Part shown: positions 1-12,800 of the stretch, in pieces
How positions within the stretch are numbered: position 1 is the first letter of the stretch
Layout: every line of letters begins with the position of its first letter
Assembly (NCBI GenBank): GCA_030549495.1
Contig: JAUIRK010000285.1
Location: forward strand, 178,227 to 242,226
DNA: 64,000 nt
Direction of reading: 5' to 3'
Origin: Nectonema munidae
Taxonomy: Eukaryota > Nematomorpha > Nectonematoida > Nectonematidae
Notes under the pieces: generated by a model
What the model was told of the DNA's origin: nothing
What the model saw: the letters and a program-made list of their open reading frames with translations, nothing else
Databases searched by the model: none
Position numbers and translations under genes: made by a program

Positions 1-1
1 C

Positions 2-244
2 CTACCCCCATTTTCTTCAAGATTTCAAAGAACTCATCAGTACAAATTTATAAAAAGCCGACACAAAAAGCACTTCCGCAAAAACTTCTTTTCTAACAGA
101 ATTATCAACGACTGGAAAAGCCTTCCCGTGTATGTAGTGAACTCTCCTACTTTAAACATCTTCAAGCACCGCATTCACCACTTCTGGATAATTGTCACTT
201 ATATTATTCTCAATCAGTTTATGTTATTCTTTTCCTTAAATTGA
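2..244 (+). mobile_element. 3' end of a non-LTR retrotransposon (LINE) ORF
   Basis: Frame 2 is open from the window edge to a TGA at 242-244. It encodes the C-terminal tail typical of CR1/Jockey-like reverse-transcriptase proteins, with the motif FFSNRIINDWKSLP followed by VVNSPTLNIFKHRI and a final H-x-F-W. This corresponds to the family pattern of W-N-S-L-P, then VV, then S-x-N-x-F-K. The 3' untranslated tail probably ends near 300 in short ATGTT-like repeats. The rest of the element lies left of the window. The clade is not certain. Confidence 0.7.
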
Positions 245-694
245 TGCGATCATTACAGCCAAATTGGCCTTTCTATTCGCTTAATAAATTATGTTATGTT
301 ATAAATTTCTTATTAAAAATTACAACTCTATTCAACTTATTTTTGATATTATTTATTTTTCATTTTTCTTCCAAATAAAATTTGTTTGATTTATTTACTC
401 AATATACTCTTAAAATTTACAAGATTATTTGTTTTACATTTTGTTAACTCGTTTTAATCAAGATGTTTTTATATATTAGAATCTATTATATATTAGTTTT
501 TATAAATTAGAATCTATCAGTAAGTTGAGTAATACTTACTTGGTCTCTTATGACTTAGCTCTGAGTCTCGTATTTAAATTTCAGATGCATTTTATAGAAG
601 TTTCATTTAACATAATATTTAAATAGGTAAAATAAAGCGAGGATTCCTAGCTATACAATCAAAATATTTTTAACAATTTTTATTGGCTAAAAAA
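245..694. other. AT-rich spacer after the DYNC2H1 stop
   Basis: This stretch holds the LINE 3' tail and low-complexity AT-rich sequence. I searched the minus strand for a terminal dynein exon (the usual PVY...W-x-x-G-A-A-L-F-L end) and saw none. Confidence 0.5.
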
Positions 695-899
695 TTAGTG
701 CGCAAAATGTGGTACCTGCCAAGAAACAGGCAAATTTGTTATTTCTTCATGAATCTCCTTTGACTTGTCCACAATTTCGACTAATCTAAAATTTTCGATG
801 ATCATGTTTTTAATGATCAATCCGGAGAGGAGGATTTTTTCGCCACCTTCTCTTTCTTCAACCAAAAGTCTCAACTCGGAAATTTTTTCACCTTGAAAT
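695..899 (-). CDS. DYNC2H1: DYNC2H1 exon 38 (C-terminal domain, possible last exon)
   Basis: Follows a 55-bp intron. GGEKILLSGLIIKNMIIEN matches vertebrate IKISGLLLEGCSFDGNQ. The frame ends at TAA (695-697) after NLPVSWQVPHFAH. A perfect donor CAG|GTACCA at 710-716, just after NLPVSWQ (vertebrate VLPCFMGWIPQ), suggests that a further exon with the final roughly 60 residues may exist left of the window. Confidence 0.75.
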
Positions 900-3800
900 C
901 TTTTAAAGGGATATATAAGAAGCTGAAGTGTTTGAGGAGTTAGCTCCTTCTTACCTCAATGCTTGTAGTTTCGTGCTTAAAAGAGCTTTGCGAACAAATG
1001 AAAAGTTGTTGAGTTGAAACGAGTGCAATCTTTTTTTGTGGAAAGAAACTTCTGAAAGATTTGAGTAGCGAAGCATGACACTGTGGAGAAATTCGTCAAG
1101 TCGTTCTTCTTTGTGTCTTTGCAAATTCCACTTTAGCGGAATCTAAAATGAAAATAAAGTTATAAAAAGTCATCTGATTACTTCAAAATTGTCATACTTT
1201 GTTGTGTTGTATATCTTTCTGTACTTGGGTTAAGGGATCACTAACTTCTGACTTTTTTGAAGAAAGAATTTTTTTAAAATTGAAATTAGCCTCACTGATC
1301 AAATTGAGTATTTGAGACATTTCTTCGTGAAGGACGTTGAAGCTATCTTCTGCACTGTTCCTTATCTTTTCCCGATCCTTGTTCTTTTCAAGGAACTTTG
1401 AAGAATCTCGAAGCATCGCACTGACTAAGTCATTTCCTCCAATGTCTTCTCCACTTTTCTCGAACCTGTGAAAAAAGCTTTGGCAGTTCACAGGCAGACC
1501 AAGGTGGCAGAGAGGCGTTTTCTCAGTTGGGAGAGTTTTCAGGAAAGAAGAGAATGCTGTGTATGACTTTGAGCCGTTTGCTCTCAGGTATATGGCCGTG
1601 ATTTGACGTAGAGCCTGCGGAAAGGATTCTGGATGGAAGGAAAGATGGAAGCATTTGGAGAGGAGGATCAAGTCTCTTTCATCACTCAACTTGGAGGAGT
1701 AGATCACTCGCTTCACGTACTCCTCTTTATACGAAGTAGAAGTGCTCTTCGTGGAGAGGAAAAAGTTTAGGGCGAGTAGGAAGTATTGCAAGGGAAATGA
1801 GTATTTCTTGGTCCAGGCGAAAGTGTGGTATTGCGCTCTTTCCAAAATCAAGGAGTGGAACATGATGAGTTTGATTAAGGAAAGATTGAATTCGCTCGAT
1901 TTTATCCTTTCTAACTCGTTTAACACAAAGTCCAAAAGGTAGAGAGCGATGTCTCTCATCTTTTTAGGGCTTGGACTCACAATCACTGCTGTTTCTCCGT
2001 CCTTATTCAAATGATAGGGAATATTCTCTGTTTTGCGCAAGCTCATCCATAAACAGAATTTGTTCTTTTTAGTGGCATTGTGTACAAAGTGTCTCACTTT
2101 CTCCACATTTTTAATGATTCCTCCAAAGTTGTTGACATAAAGCCAAACATTCTTCTCACTTTTTGCGCTTTCCAAAATTTGGTGATAAAATTCAGATTCG
2201 CCCCAGGATAAAATCTCTTCAAATTTGTAAGATTCGCTTTTGGCTTGGATGAATTTTTTCAACTCAATACTCACATCCAACAAGTCATCACACAAAACAA
2301 AAACGATTGAATACTTGCCAACGCGTTTCATCATCTCCCTTATGTTGTTTTCTTCAAAGTAGTCTGTTCTCAAAGACAACGTTTGTAGAATGAATGAGTT
2401 CAGCGTGTCTAATTTCAATCCATCCTTCTTCACACTCGAGTAAAAATTCTCCAATACGCTTTTCACTTCCATGTTCTCATCTTTTACTCGTTCTAAGATA
2501 CTTTCATCAAAATCCTTTTCAGTAGCCAACTTTTTCTGAAGAATTGCTAAAAAGTGTGCACCAGATAATTTCTTTTCCTCACTGCAGAAGATGGAGAGCG
2601 TTCGTGAAAAAATTGTATCCAATTTTAAGACTTTGATTAGTATTAAAGCTAAAAACGTTTTATCATAATTTAACATCATGCAACTGTAGTATTTCAAAAT
2701 ATCACATGCTAAAAGTGCTGCCAACTTTTTGGTATTGATCTCTGAAACATCAGATACTCCTTGACTACAAATGACATTAGTACACACTTGAAAAAAGTCA
2801 TCTAAATAGATCATTTCTTCCATCAGTGCTATTCTTTTGAGAGAGAGGTACACGCGACAAAACAAAAGAGAAAGGGGAATACTTTGCTTCAGGATTTCAT
2901 CGAAGAAACCTCTTTTCATCTTCATTTCTTGCTTTCTTTTGCGCATATCGTCTAAATTTTTCTTACTTTGCAAAAGTTCTTCACTTCTCTCAAAGCTTTC
3001 TGAAAAGTCGTCAAGACCACTCAGCAAAAGTTTCTCTTCACTTTTTATTTCTTCCTTGAGTTTATGTGTCTGTATTTTCAATTTTTGAAATTCCTCAAAT
3101 AAATCGCTCTTCATCGCCTTGAATATTAGTAATTTGAACAGATTTTCCAAACTCTCTTTTTTCGAAGAAAAATCTAGAACCGCAATGTATGGTTGCAAGC
3201 ATGAGTGGCTAAATGATGCGTTTGTTGCGTTTGCAATCACAACAATCTTCACGTCTTTTGAAAGATTCATTAAAATGTGGATGAGCCAGAGATCAATTTT
3301 ACTCACATTATGAAGTACGATCATTGCACAAAACTTTAAGTACTTCACGAGTTTGACTCTGACACTCTCTGACTCCCAATCCAAGAAGGCCATCTCATTC
3401 CCTTCATCTTGAAAAATGAGATGCAGAGCGTCTAAACAAACGTTTTCTGGATCAATGCAAATGAGGGTGAAGGGAAATTGTTGCATCAGCACTAACTTCG
3501 CATAAACCACATCATCTTCCTTAATGCTGACCACTTTATCCCTCAGCACTGAAGTCATTAAAGTGCACAGTTTGCTCTCGTTCATCCTTTTGATAGCTTT
3601 ATCGTATTTTTTAAACACTTCCTTTCTCAACAAAATCTCATCATCACAGAAGATGATTTGAATGGATCTTAGCAGCAGAATCAAGCTAAAGTCTTTTAGT
3701 ATACTTTCGTGATTCTCCAAGCCCTTTTTCCAATTCGGCAGTTCATCCTTCAAAATTTGGTATCTTTCTTCCAAGCGTCTAGAAAATTTTTCTTCCTCTC

Positions 3801-6800
3801 TCAAAGCGTTCTCCGTTTCCTTCATTTCAAGAAGGATTTGTGAGTATTGATTTTCGAGAGTGGAGCGCTCATTTGCCAGCGTCGATATCTTTGATTTGAT
3901 CTCACTCAAATTGAAGCCCTTTTTTCCGATATTCGATTCAACGCTTTCAAATTTGGTTTCAATCTCTCGCACTCTAACGTAGACTTGGCAGTACTTCAAA
4001 ATGGATACGAACCAGAGTAGAATGGGAACAATGGCTACCGACGCCTTTCTCGCGTTACCCACATCGAATGACATTGCTTTGGCTTTGTGCAGTTGCTTCG
4101 CCTTTTCAAAGTTCTGAACGTTGATTTGTCGAGCATCGAAGTTGCAAAGGTAATCTTTAATGCACTTCTTCCCCAGAAAAGCGCGCACATGCCTCCATTG
4201 AGTGTCTTTTTCGCCGGTCAAGGTTAAAACACCTTCTAAGATATCTTGGATAACGATGGGAGGTATTCTGAGAGTTTTAATTTCATTCAAAGAATCTAAG
4301 GATATCTCCTTCATTTTTGCCTTTGATTCTTCGATCTCTGGCGATATCTCTTCCAGCAAATGCATGAGATCGCCTTTCTCTTTGTTCAAAGCTTCTACTT
4401 CTTGCTGCTCCTTCGACTCAAATTGATTGATCTGATCCTTATGCGTTTTGTTTTTCTGTGAAAGTAAGTTAAATTGATTTACAAGGGTAACAATGATCTA
4501 AGAAACAAACCTGCATATTATCTTCAATCAGATTCAACATTTCTTTTGCCTGTTCCTTTTTTTTCTGCAAAGTCTTTTTATTCTCATGACATTTTTCCTT
4601 CAATTTCTCGATTTTTGCTTCACACTTCTTTAAATGCCTCGTTCCTTCCTGAATAAAAATGCTTAAAAATAAATCATAAAAATTAAAAGTATTTGGGGTC
4701 ATCTTTCATAATAAAAATGCGAGCGAGAATATGTCTCAATCGAAATTCCAGTCTGCGCACCAAATATATATTTATTTAACATTAAATAACATCTATATAA
4801 TTCATTTAAAAAGTTATCGTCATTTTTGTCGTGGAAGGGAGAAGTACGCAAACTCTTTGATCTGATTGGATATAAACTTTTGTTTTTTTGTTTAACCAAT
4901 CAAATTACGCGAAAATCTAACTCATTAATTTGAATATTTCTTGAATAAATTTCCAATATTCAAATGAACTGCGAAAATATCTCGGAACTGATTGGCTAAA
5001 CTCAATCATTTTTAACTAATCTCATATATAAAATTAATAAATATGAGTAATGTAATTTACTGGGTCGTAATCCAGTAGCTTATTAATTAAAATTTATAAT
5101 TCATATTTTTTAACACGGTCAATCTTCTAACATGGTTTGAAGTGAAGAGTTATTTACATTTTACTATGCAATACCTTGTAGCGTTCAATACTTTGTAATA
5201 GTGTGTTGGCTTCTACTTCATAAATACCCCGTAAGTACCCAAGAAGCTGCGATTTTCTTTTGAGGAATAAGGCAGAGGATGTGATGATGGAAACCACTTC
5301 TTTCAAATCATCTTGACTCGTTGAAGAGTGTTTAATTCCGTCCTTTTGAAGTTTGGGACTGAAGATCGCCTTCAACTTTTAAAAAGAATGTGAGATAACG
5401 TTAGGAAGCAATAAAAAGGTTACATCTTCTTTAAATTTGGTTTCCACGTTTTTGCTTAAAAAATGAACAATTTCACAATGGAAGAAGAGTTTTGGATAAG
5501 AGTGTGAAAGTTTTTTGATCAAATTTGAGTCTTTTTCAATAAGGAAAACCAATTGTATGCTCTCTTCCAAATCTTAGAATAGAAATAAATTAAATTTGAA
5601 TTTAAACTTACTCATGTGAATATTTAAGAAAAGATGAAATATGCTTAAATACACCCATCAAAGATAATCCAATCGATTCTTGGATAAAATAACTTAATTA
5701 TTATCTAAATAAATAACTAAATAAAAACTAATTTTTAAAATAAAATTCGAAAAATGCATAGAATTTGTAAAATAAAGAAAAACTAACGTTAAGCAATAAT
5801 AATGACCCCACAAGTGAAATATCTTGGAAAAAAAGGTAAACATTCACATATGTTAAAAAAATAGAAAAAAATAAAATTTACTTATTGCATGGGTTTTGTT
5901 CGTTTCTTCGAAAAGGGGAAATGCAATCGAATTCATGTAGAGATCGAATAGAAGAGGAAGAATATCAGGGATCCATTGAACTTCTATTTCTCGAATGCAG
6001 AGAATGCATCTTTCATCTTTGTCCTTCTTACTTGCAATGATCTAAAGTCCATTCAATTTGAGAGTGCTTATTATTATTATAGGAGTGTGATGAAAACTCT
6101 TTACATTTTTTATAAAAATTTTGAATGATCCTAGTTCATCGTAATCTGCTTCAAAGAAGTAGAGTTTTCTTTTCAGAAGGATGCAAACTGTGTCGATAAC
6201 TTTGGCAAACTCTTCCAAGTCATCACCACACACCAATACCAAAACACCCTTTGAATTGGTGAAACTTTCTAAAACTTTCAATAAATTGACTGAGATCAAA
6301 TCATTTTTGTTTAGCAAGTCAACATCACATGATGAATCTGAATAAAAATTTAAATATTAAATACTCATTTCTTTAACTAAAGCATATTTCACCGTCGGGT
6401 AATTCTGATCTAAACAAAAGAGATTTGGCTTCATTTAGCGTTAGTTCAAGCAAATGTTCTATTTCTTCTTTCTTCAAACTCGAAATAAAATTTGATAGAT
6501 CAATCTTGTTGAAAAAAAAAGTCAACTCATTATCATCTAAGAGTTTAAGCGTATTAATATCAAATTTGTACGATTTAAAGATCAAATCTACCAAAAGTTT
6601 CTTCATTGATTTGATTTTGTTGCTGAAAAAAATTGATTTGATGAAAAATCTTTTTAAAAGTATCGCTAATCTTCTCATCCTTCGGATCATTGAGGTTGGG
6701 AAAGAATTTCAAAATGCGCGTAAGTGTGAATTGAAAAGGCTTCATCACTTCACTCCACAAATCTCGTAGTGACTTTGAAGCACTTTCGAATTTCTGAAAC

Positions 6801-9800
6801 TTAAAAATGAGCCACATTTATTTTAAATAATCTTCGTAACTTTATAGTTTAAACGTTGCTTCAGACAAATATCAATTTGGTCGTCCCATAAAAGTTCTAA
6901 TAACACTTTAAAAGTCCCCCTGCTTAGGATATATTATGCCGCCATTAAAAAGTATAAAACTTTCTTATAGTCCCTGCCCCATTAAAATAAGTTTTGCCTC
7001 CCGTTCTATCTAATGTTATACAAAATACAATTTTTGTGATCCCTGAACCTGTGATATTTAATTGAGCTACTCACTAGAAATCCAGGATTTGCATCCCTAC
7101 AAGGCATTGTTTGAGTTAGGATTGTATCGAGCACTGAAGCTGTATTCATATAAATTCACTAGTTCCAATTCCAACCATGAAATGTCTACCTCCCAAACTA
7201 TCTATGATAATTCTTACCTAGAGTGGGATAATAACAACTAAAAAAATGAATGTAAACTTATTGAATAAGATGATAAATTTAAAATAATTAGAATCTATAT
7301 ATTTAAAAAGTTATCTCACGGTAAGGATGGTGCAGTGTACGCAAACTCTTTGATCTGAATGGATAAAAAATTTGAATTATTTTTTTGTTTTAACCAATGA
7401 AAGTAAGCAAGAATCGAATGAATTATTTTGACGAATTATAGAAAAAAATTTGACTATTTAAATGAACTGTCCAAAATCTTGGATCTGATTGGCTAAAACA
7501 CCAGTATTTTCAATGCCATATGTTACCTTTAATATATACGAGCAGAGTGTGTTACTGAGTATTATTGATATAAGTAAAAATAGAAATGAGAACTCACAAC
7601 TTCCCTAAGCATCTGAGATAGGAAGTCGAGACTGCTTGGTGGAAGTTCAGCAAAGCCTTGAATGTACTCGTAGAGGTGGTTGCGAGCTATTTCTAAAAAG
7701 TCTTTCTCTCTTGGTTCCCTAAAAAGTGAGGAAAAGATCAAAGCATTCCATTTTTTCCTTTTCCTGCATATCAATCAAGAAATTAAAGTGATATTTCACA
7801 TGACGCTGTCAAATGAAATTCGAGCTGAAACCGTCAATCAAGAGCCTAAAGGGAACAAGGTTTTTAGTGTATCGTCTATTATGTTTAATTCATTTCAGAA
7901 TAAAGACTGACTGCTTGCTTAGAGATCTTGCTTAGTCCCAAGAATAAAGAAAGTGGGGGAATTTACTTTTTTTTTTTATAAAAATGATTATTATTTAAGG
8001 ATTTTTTCATGAATGTCGAATTACTAGCAAGTCTAAGATTTTCAACGTGGTTTAGATGCTTGTTCTCTTTTACTATACATATTTTAGTTTTTTTGTAGCT
8101 TTAAAGAGGTGGAGTTGATACAAAGCTTTTTAACAAATTTCATTTTGAAGTAAACTTCTAAAACTCTAGCAAGAATTTCAGCTGTACTTGAAATACTTTG
8201 AAAAATTTGTTTCTTTCATCCTTGAACTTTTTAGTTATGCTTTCTGAATCATATTTGCTAGAAATTTAGTATTTCCTTGTTTTACAGCATATTTTTTAAC
8301 TGTCAAAAGATGGCTTTCAATTTCCTTAATTGTAATTTCTTCTTTTCAGGAACTGCTTCATTCTAAAGTTATATTAGGTTCTGTTTAATCATTCAATAAA
8401 TTTTTTGGATCATGATCCCAATCAATGCATTGATAATGTTAATGCAATTCATGGATCCTTTGTATTTCATATATTAAATTTGTTTAAAAAGGTCACTAAA
8501 AAGTTTAAAATTTCGTTAGAAATAACATAAATAATGCTTTCTCTTTCATTCATGATTTTCAGAAACTTTTGCCATTTTACATTCCATACGCCCAGCAAGA
8601 TAAAAATATTTAGCTATAGTAGTTTAATCAAGTTACAAAGTTCTTTGCCCGCACCCCTTATACTGAGCCTCAATGGTTGTTAGTGTGTACCTATCAGCTT
8701 AACAATTGAAGGTCAGGGGTTCAATCCTAAAGGCTCCCGACCCCTAAAAACAAAATTAGGAACGTGTAATTAACCAACTTCAAGCATAATGCGAGCATAT
8801 ATCCTAACGGCTGAAAGTGTTTTGATATCTCCAACAAACCAATCAACATAAGGCAACGAAATTTTTAGGATTAAGGAGGCATGAGAGCACAATGCATAAT
8901 TATTTATTCATATATTGGTGTGCATGTGCACTAAAATAAAATAAATTTAGTTTAATTAAACATTGCGTCTCATTTGAAATAACTTTCTGCTGAATTTCTT
9001 CAGAAGGTTAAAAACCGGGGTTTCCAATCTCCTTCTTTTTTTCCAGATTGAAGTTAAATGGAAAGAGTCTCACGGAATGTAGAGGTAAGAAAAGGAGGAT
9101 GCAACGTCAACTCCATCTTCAACATGGCGATCTGAGAATGCTAGGAGGAATGAACAACTCAGTAACTCGATAAATGAGGTTGAGGTGAAGTTGTAGCCAT
9201 GATTGTTTGTCACCTGAAAGAGATAAAAATAAAGCCTGCATGAAGTCATATTAATAAAAATTCAAAGCTTTTCACGGTTAGGAGCTCTGGCAACCCGATT
9301 TAAACTTTGTAAGTAATCAAGCTAACACTAGACACTAAGATTGTTTCCCATTTTGGGAGCGTTCGTGTTATCTGCATTCACATATTCGAAAGATATTTTC
9401 TTGTAAGATATATATATCAAGGTATAGTTATGCAGTTAAAAGGGCCGTTTTTAGTGGGATGCAAAGTCCAGGTAGACCGTGGACTCCGCATTCAAGGCGG
9501 AACCACGAAATCCATGAGGATGGGTGCGAACGTCACAAACAATTCTTAACTTAACTAACTCAAGTCATCTTACTCAAAATGTAGTGCATAGCGCATCTAC
9601 AATTCATTGAGTCAAAATTCTCGATAGTGATATAATTTACATTGAAATATGTTTTAGATCAGGCCTGGTCAATTCAAATCCAATTACGGGCACTGCATTC
9701 CCCCAAAAAATTTAAAGGCCTGTTCGTATATGCATTAATGCAAATCCTAGCCTAGAATTTAGATTTTTTCCTATACTTTTCGCCGGTCTAAAAATTAGAA

Positions 9801-12800
9801 AATGCGGGCATCATTACATATCGAGCACATATTTTTAGGGTCTAGAGAAGTGGTTCTCAACCGCGGCCATACGGCCATCAACCTCTTATTTTGCGGCCCA
9901 CATAGCAAAGTTGCAGAAGGATTTCATAAAAGTATTGATATATTAATTGTAGTGTACATATGTTGTAAAGTAGTTTTAATTATAAGGATAAAGGTACCGT
10001 GGGGTGTTTTCATCGAAAAGGCACAATTGCACCGCTTGTATCGAATTATGAAGAAAGTAGGCTTGATGCGGGATCGAACCCAAGACCTTGAGTTATCGAA
10101 ACACAGTATCTAACCAACCTTACTCACGCCCCCTATATATTATCAATCAATATACATGATTTGCTCTTAAATTTTGTCTACACAACATGTCTCCATGGCA
10201 GTGACAGATTTAGACAGGCTGCAATCTTCCATCTCCTATTTTTGTCTACAGTGGAATTTTTTTTAGTTTTGTTTTATAAATTTATGTTCTTTTTGCAATG
10301 AATTTTATAGTCGAAAAGTCTATCTCAATCACTGAGAAGTATGAGCATCCTTTCACTTTATTTTGAGTTTTAGTGTTTTAATATAACAACACTATTATTT
10401 TATTGTTTTCAGAAATCTGAAAAAATGCCAAGTTGTATTTACATTTTAGGTGAAATATCTGTTCTCCAAATGTAGATTCGGCCAAATGTTCTTTGGCGAA
10501 ATATCCGCGTACCGATTATTTGGCGTTAAGTTTGGATCCTTTTACCATTCGTAAGATTTTTTACAATTTTTTAAAATCTCAAGAATTGGGTTGAAATGTT
10601 TAAAACAGTATAATCCCGATAAAATCCGGATAGTTGGCATGTATATACCATATATGGTTTGTATATGTAAAACAATATAATGCCTCGCTATTCTTTCTCC
10701 AAAAATTGGTCAGCACTCAACGTATAGCCGAAAAATATTGTATATAAAACTTTGAATATAGAAAAGAGGATACAAATTTTACGAAAACTAGAAAAAAGTA
10801 ATGGATTAAAAATTGATATAAACTCTTACTTCTGAGATAAATGAGAAAATAGTTCGACTGTTTTTGACTTTTTCAAAATTGATCAAAACGACGACAACAT
10901 CTTCGAGAATGTGGAAGTCTTCTTCTCCAGAGTAAGGCCGATTTTGATGAACGCAAAGTTGGTTCACTTTGCTCTTAATGCTTTTAACATTTGTGTCGTC
11001 ATGACAGAAAATGCTTATGAAGTGGAAAGAGGCAAAGTCTTGGTTTCGCTTCATTTGATTCAAAAGCAAACTCTTGCAGCTCTTGGAGTTGAGAAAAACA
11101 CATTTCTTTGACTCGAGTAAACAAAGCACAAGAATTTGCGTTTTTCTAGAAGCTTCGATGAAGGATCCTTGAAAAATCTTAAACACTCATCATTTTACAA
11201 AACTAAAAAAGAATACTCACTCCATCTACTTTCTTAGACTCGTCGATCAATTTGTTAAAAGATATGGAAATCAAACTGTTCATGCAGTCATTAATGAATT
11301 CTTCATGAAACAAACTTCCTACACAAATGAGAAACCAGTAGTCATTTACATCTACTGAAGCATTTTCAGATACGATTTTAAGTGTCGAAAACATATCGTA
11401 AATGGAGATGCGAAATTTGAGCTTGATTTTCTCACAAAAGGCTAATTTTAGAAGCTGAATCAAAAGTCGTGGAAACTTTTGTGTATTCACAAATGTATTT
11501 TTCACTTTCAAACTTTTGACTTCCTTTTGCCAAATGTCCTCGTCAAATTCCTTTCTAAAAGAGAGTTGAGAATTTTGCTCAAAAGTGTAAAAAGTAAAAC
11601 AGCGCTGCATAAATAAGTAAAGAAAAGGATGGAGGACATAAAAAAAAGTTACAATTGATCTTGAGCGAACTTAGAGGTAAATTTTTTTTGCTGTAAATTT
11701 GTTTACCTGTTAGTTTAGCTATCCTACGCTACTACTTATAAGAATTGTGCGCTTTTTAAAGTAAATATTGATGAGAAATAGTCGTTTCAACGTCCACCTA
11801 TATAATTGTATACAGCATTTTTAGTTCTATTTTGTCTTTTTTTCAATTCTCTTCTGTCTTTCTAAAATACAAAATAGAATCGAAAAAGACAAAATAGAAT
11901 TGTAAAAAGGTACTTTATAATTGAAAAAAGACAAAACAGAAGTAAAAATTCTATGTATAAAATTATAGGTCGAAGTTGTAAGGTCACTTCTATAATTTCG
12001 TTCACCATTACTAACCGAATAAATGTAATTAACTTACATTATAGTAATATATAGACGATCAGAAATGAGATTTTACGAAATTAAACCAGTTATGGGTATA
12101 CAGATTTCATGCCACAGTAGAACTAATTGCGACATTTCGTTTTTTAAGCAGTTTCATGAAGTAAAAATTTTGGAATATTTTCCAACTCTATGCGTAGAAT
12201 CTAAAAGTTTTGGAACAAAGCAGAATTTCTTCTTTATTTTCTTAAGTTATACGTTTGTTTTTCCAGGCAATCAGATCAGTGATTTTTGGCAGAGTTGATT
12301 CGAATAGTCAAAATTTATTGAAGAAATCTTTAAAATATTTGGTTCAATTCTAGCGTAATTTGATTGGTTAAAAATAGAAAAATTATTCAAAAGTTTTGAT
12401 CCAATAAAATCAAAGAGTGGTGACTACTCCACCCGTGATAATATAAGATGATAGCTTCTTATAATATAGAAGACTAGGATATTTCAAGGGCCTTGCTCTG
12501 AATAAGAACATGCCTTGAAACAGCACTGGAAGGAAGGAGAAAGAACCGCGGGGTTGTAGTAATGACATCTATAAATTTTCAGTATTCATTAAACATAAGA
12601 ATATTACTATTTAAAGTATATCTCTTTTTATAACTCAACCTTAGTCCAGAAAGTAGCTTTGTTTTTTAGCTTGTTTTTTAGGAGGGGCGTGAGTAGGGTT
12701 GGTTAGATGCTGAATTCGATAACTCAAGGTCTTGGGTTCGATCCCGCATCAAGCTTGCTTTCCTCATAGTTCGATACAAGCGGTGCAATTGTGCCTTCTC

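Noticed and set aside
6425-6817. Overlapping frames around 6.37-6.8 kb that suggested a frameshift in DYNC2H1
   Set aside because: A 55-bp intron with donor G|GTAGAT and acceptor CTCTTAG joins the frames in phase, so no frameshift is needed.
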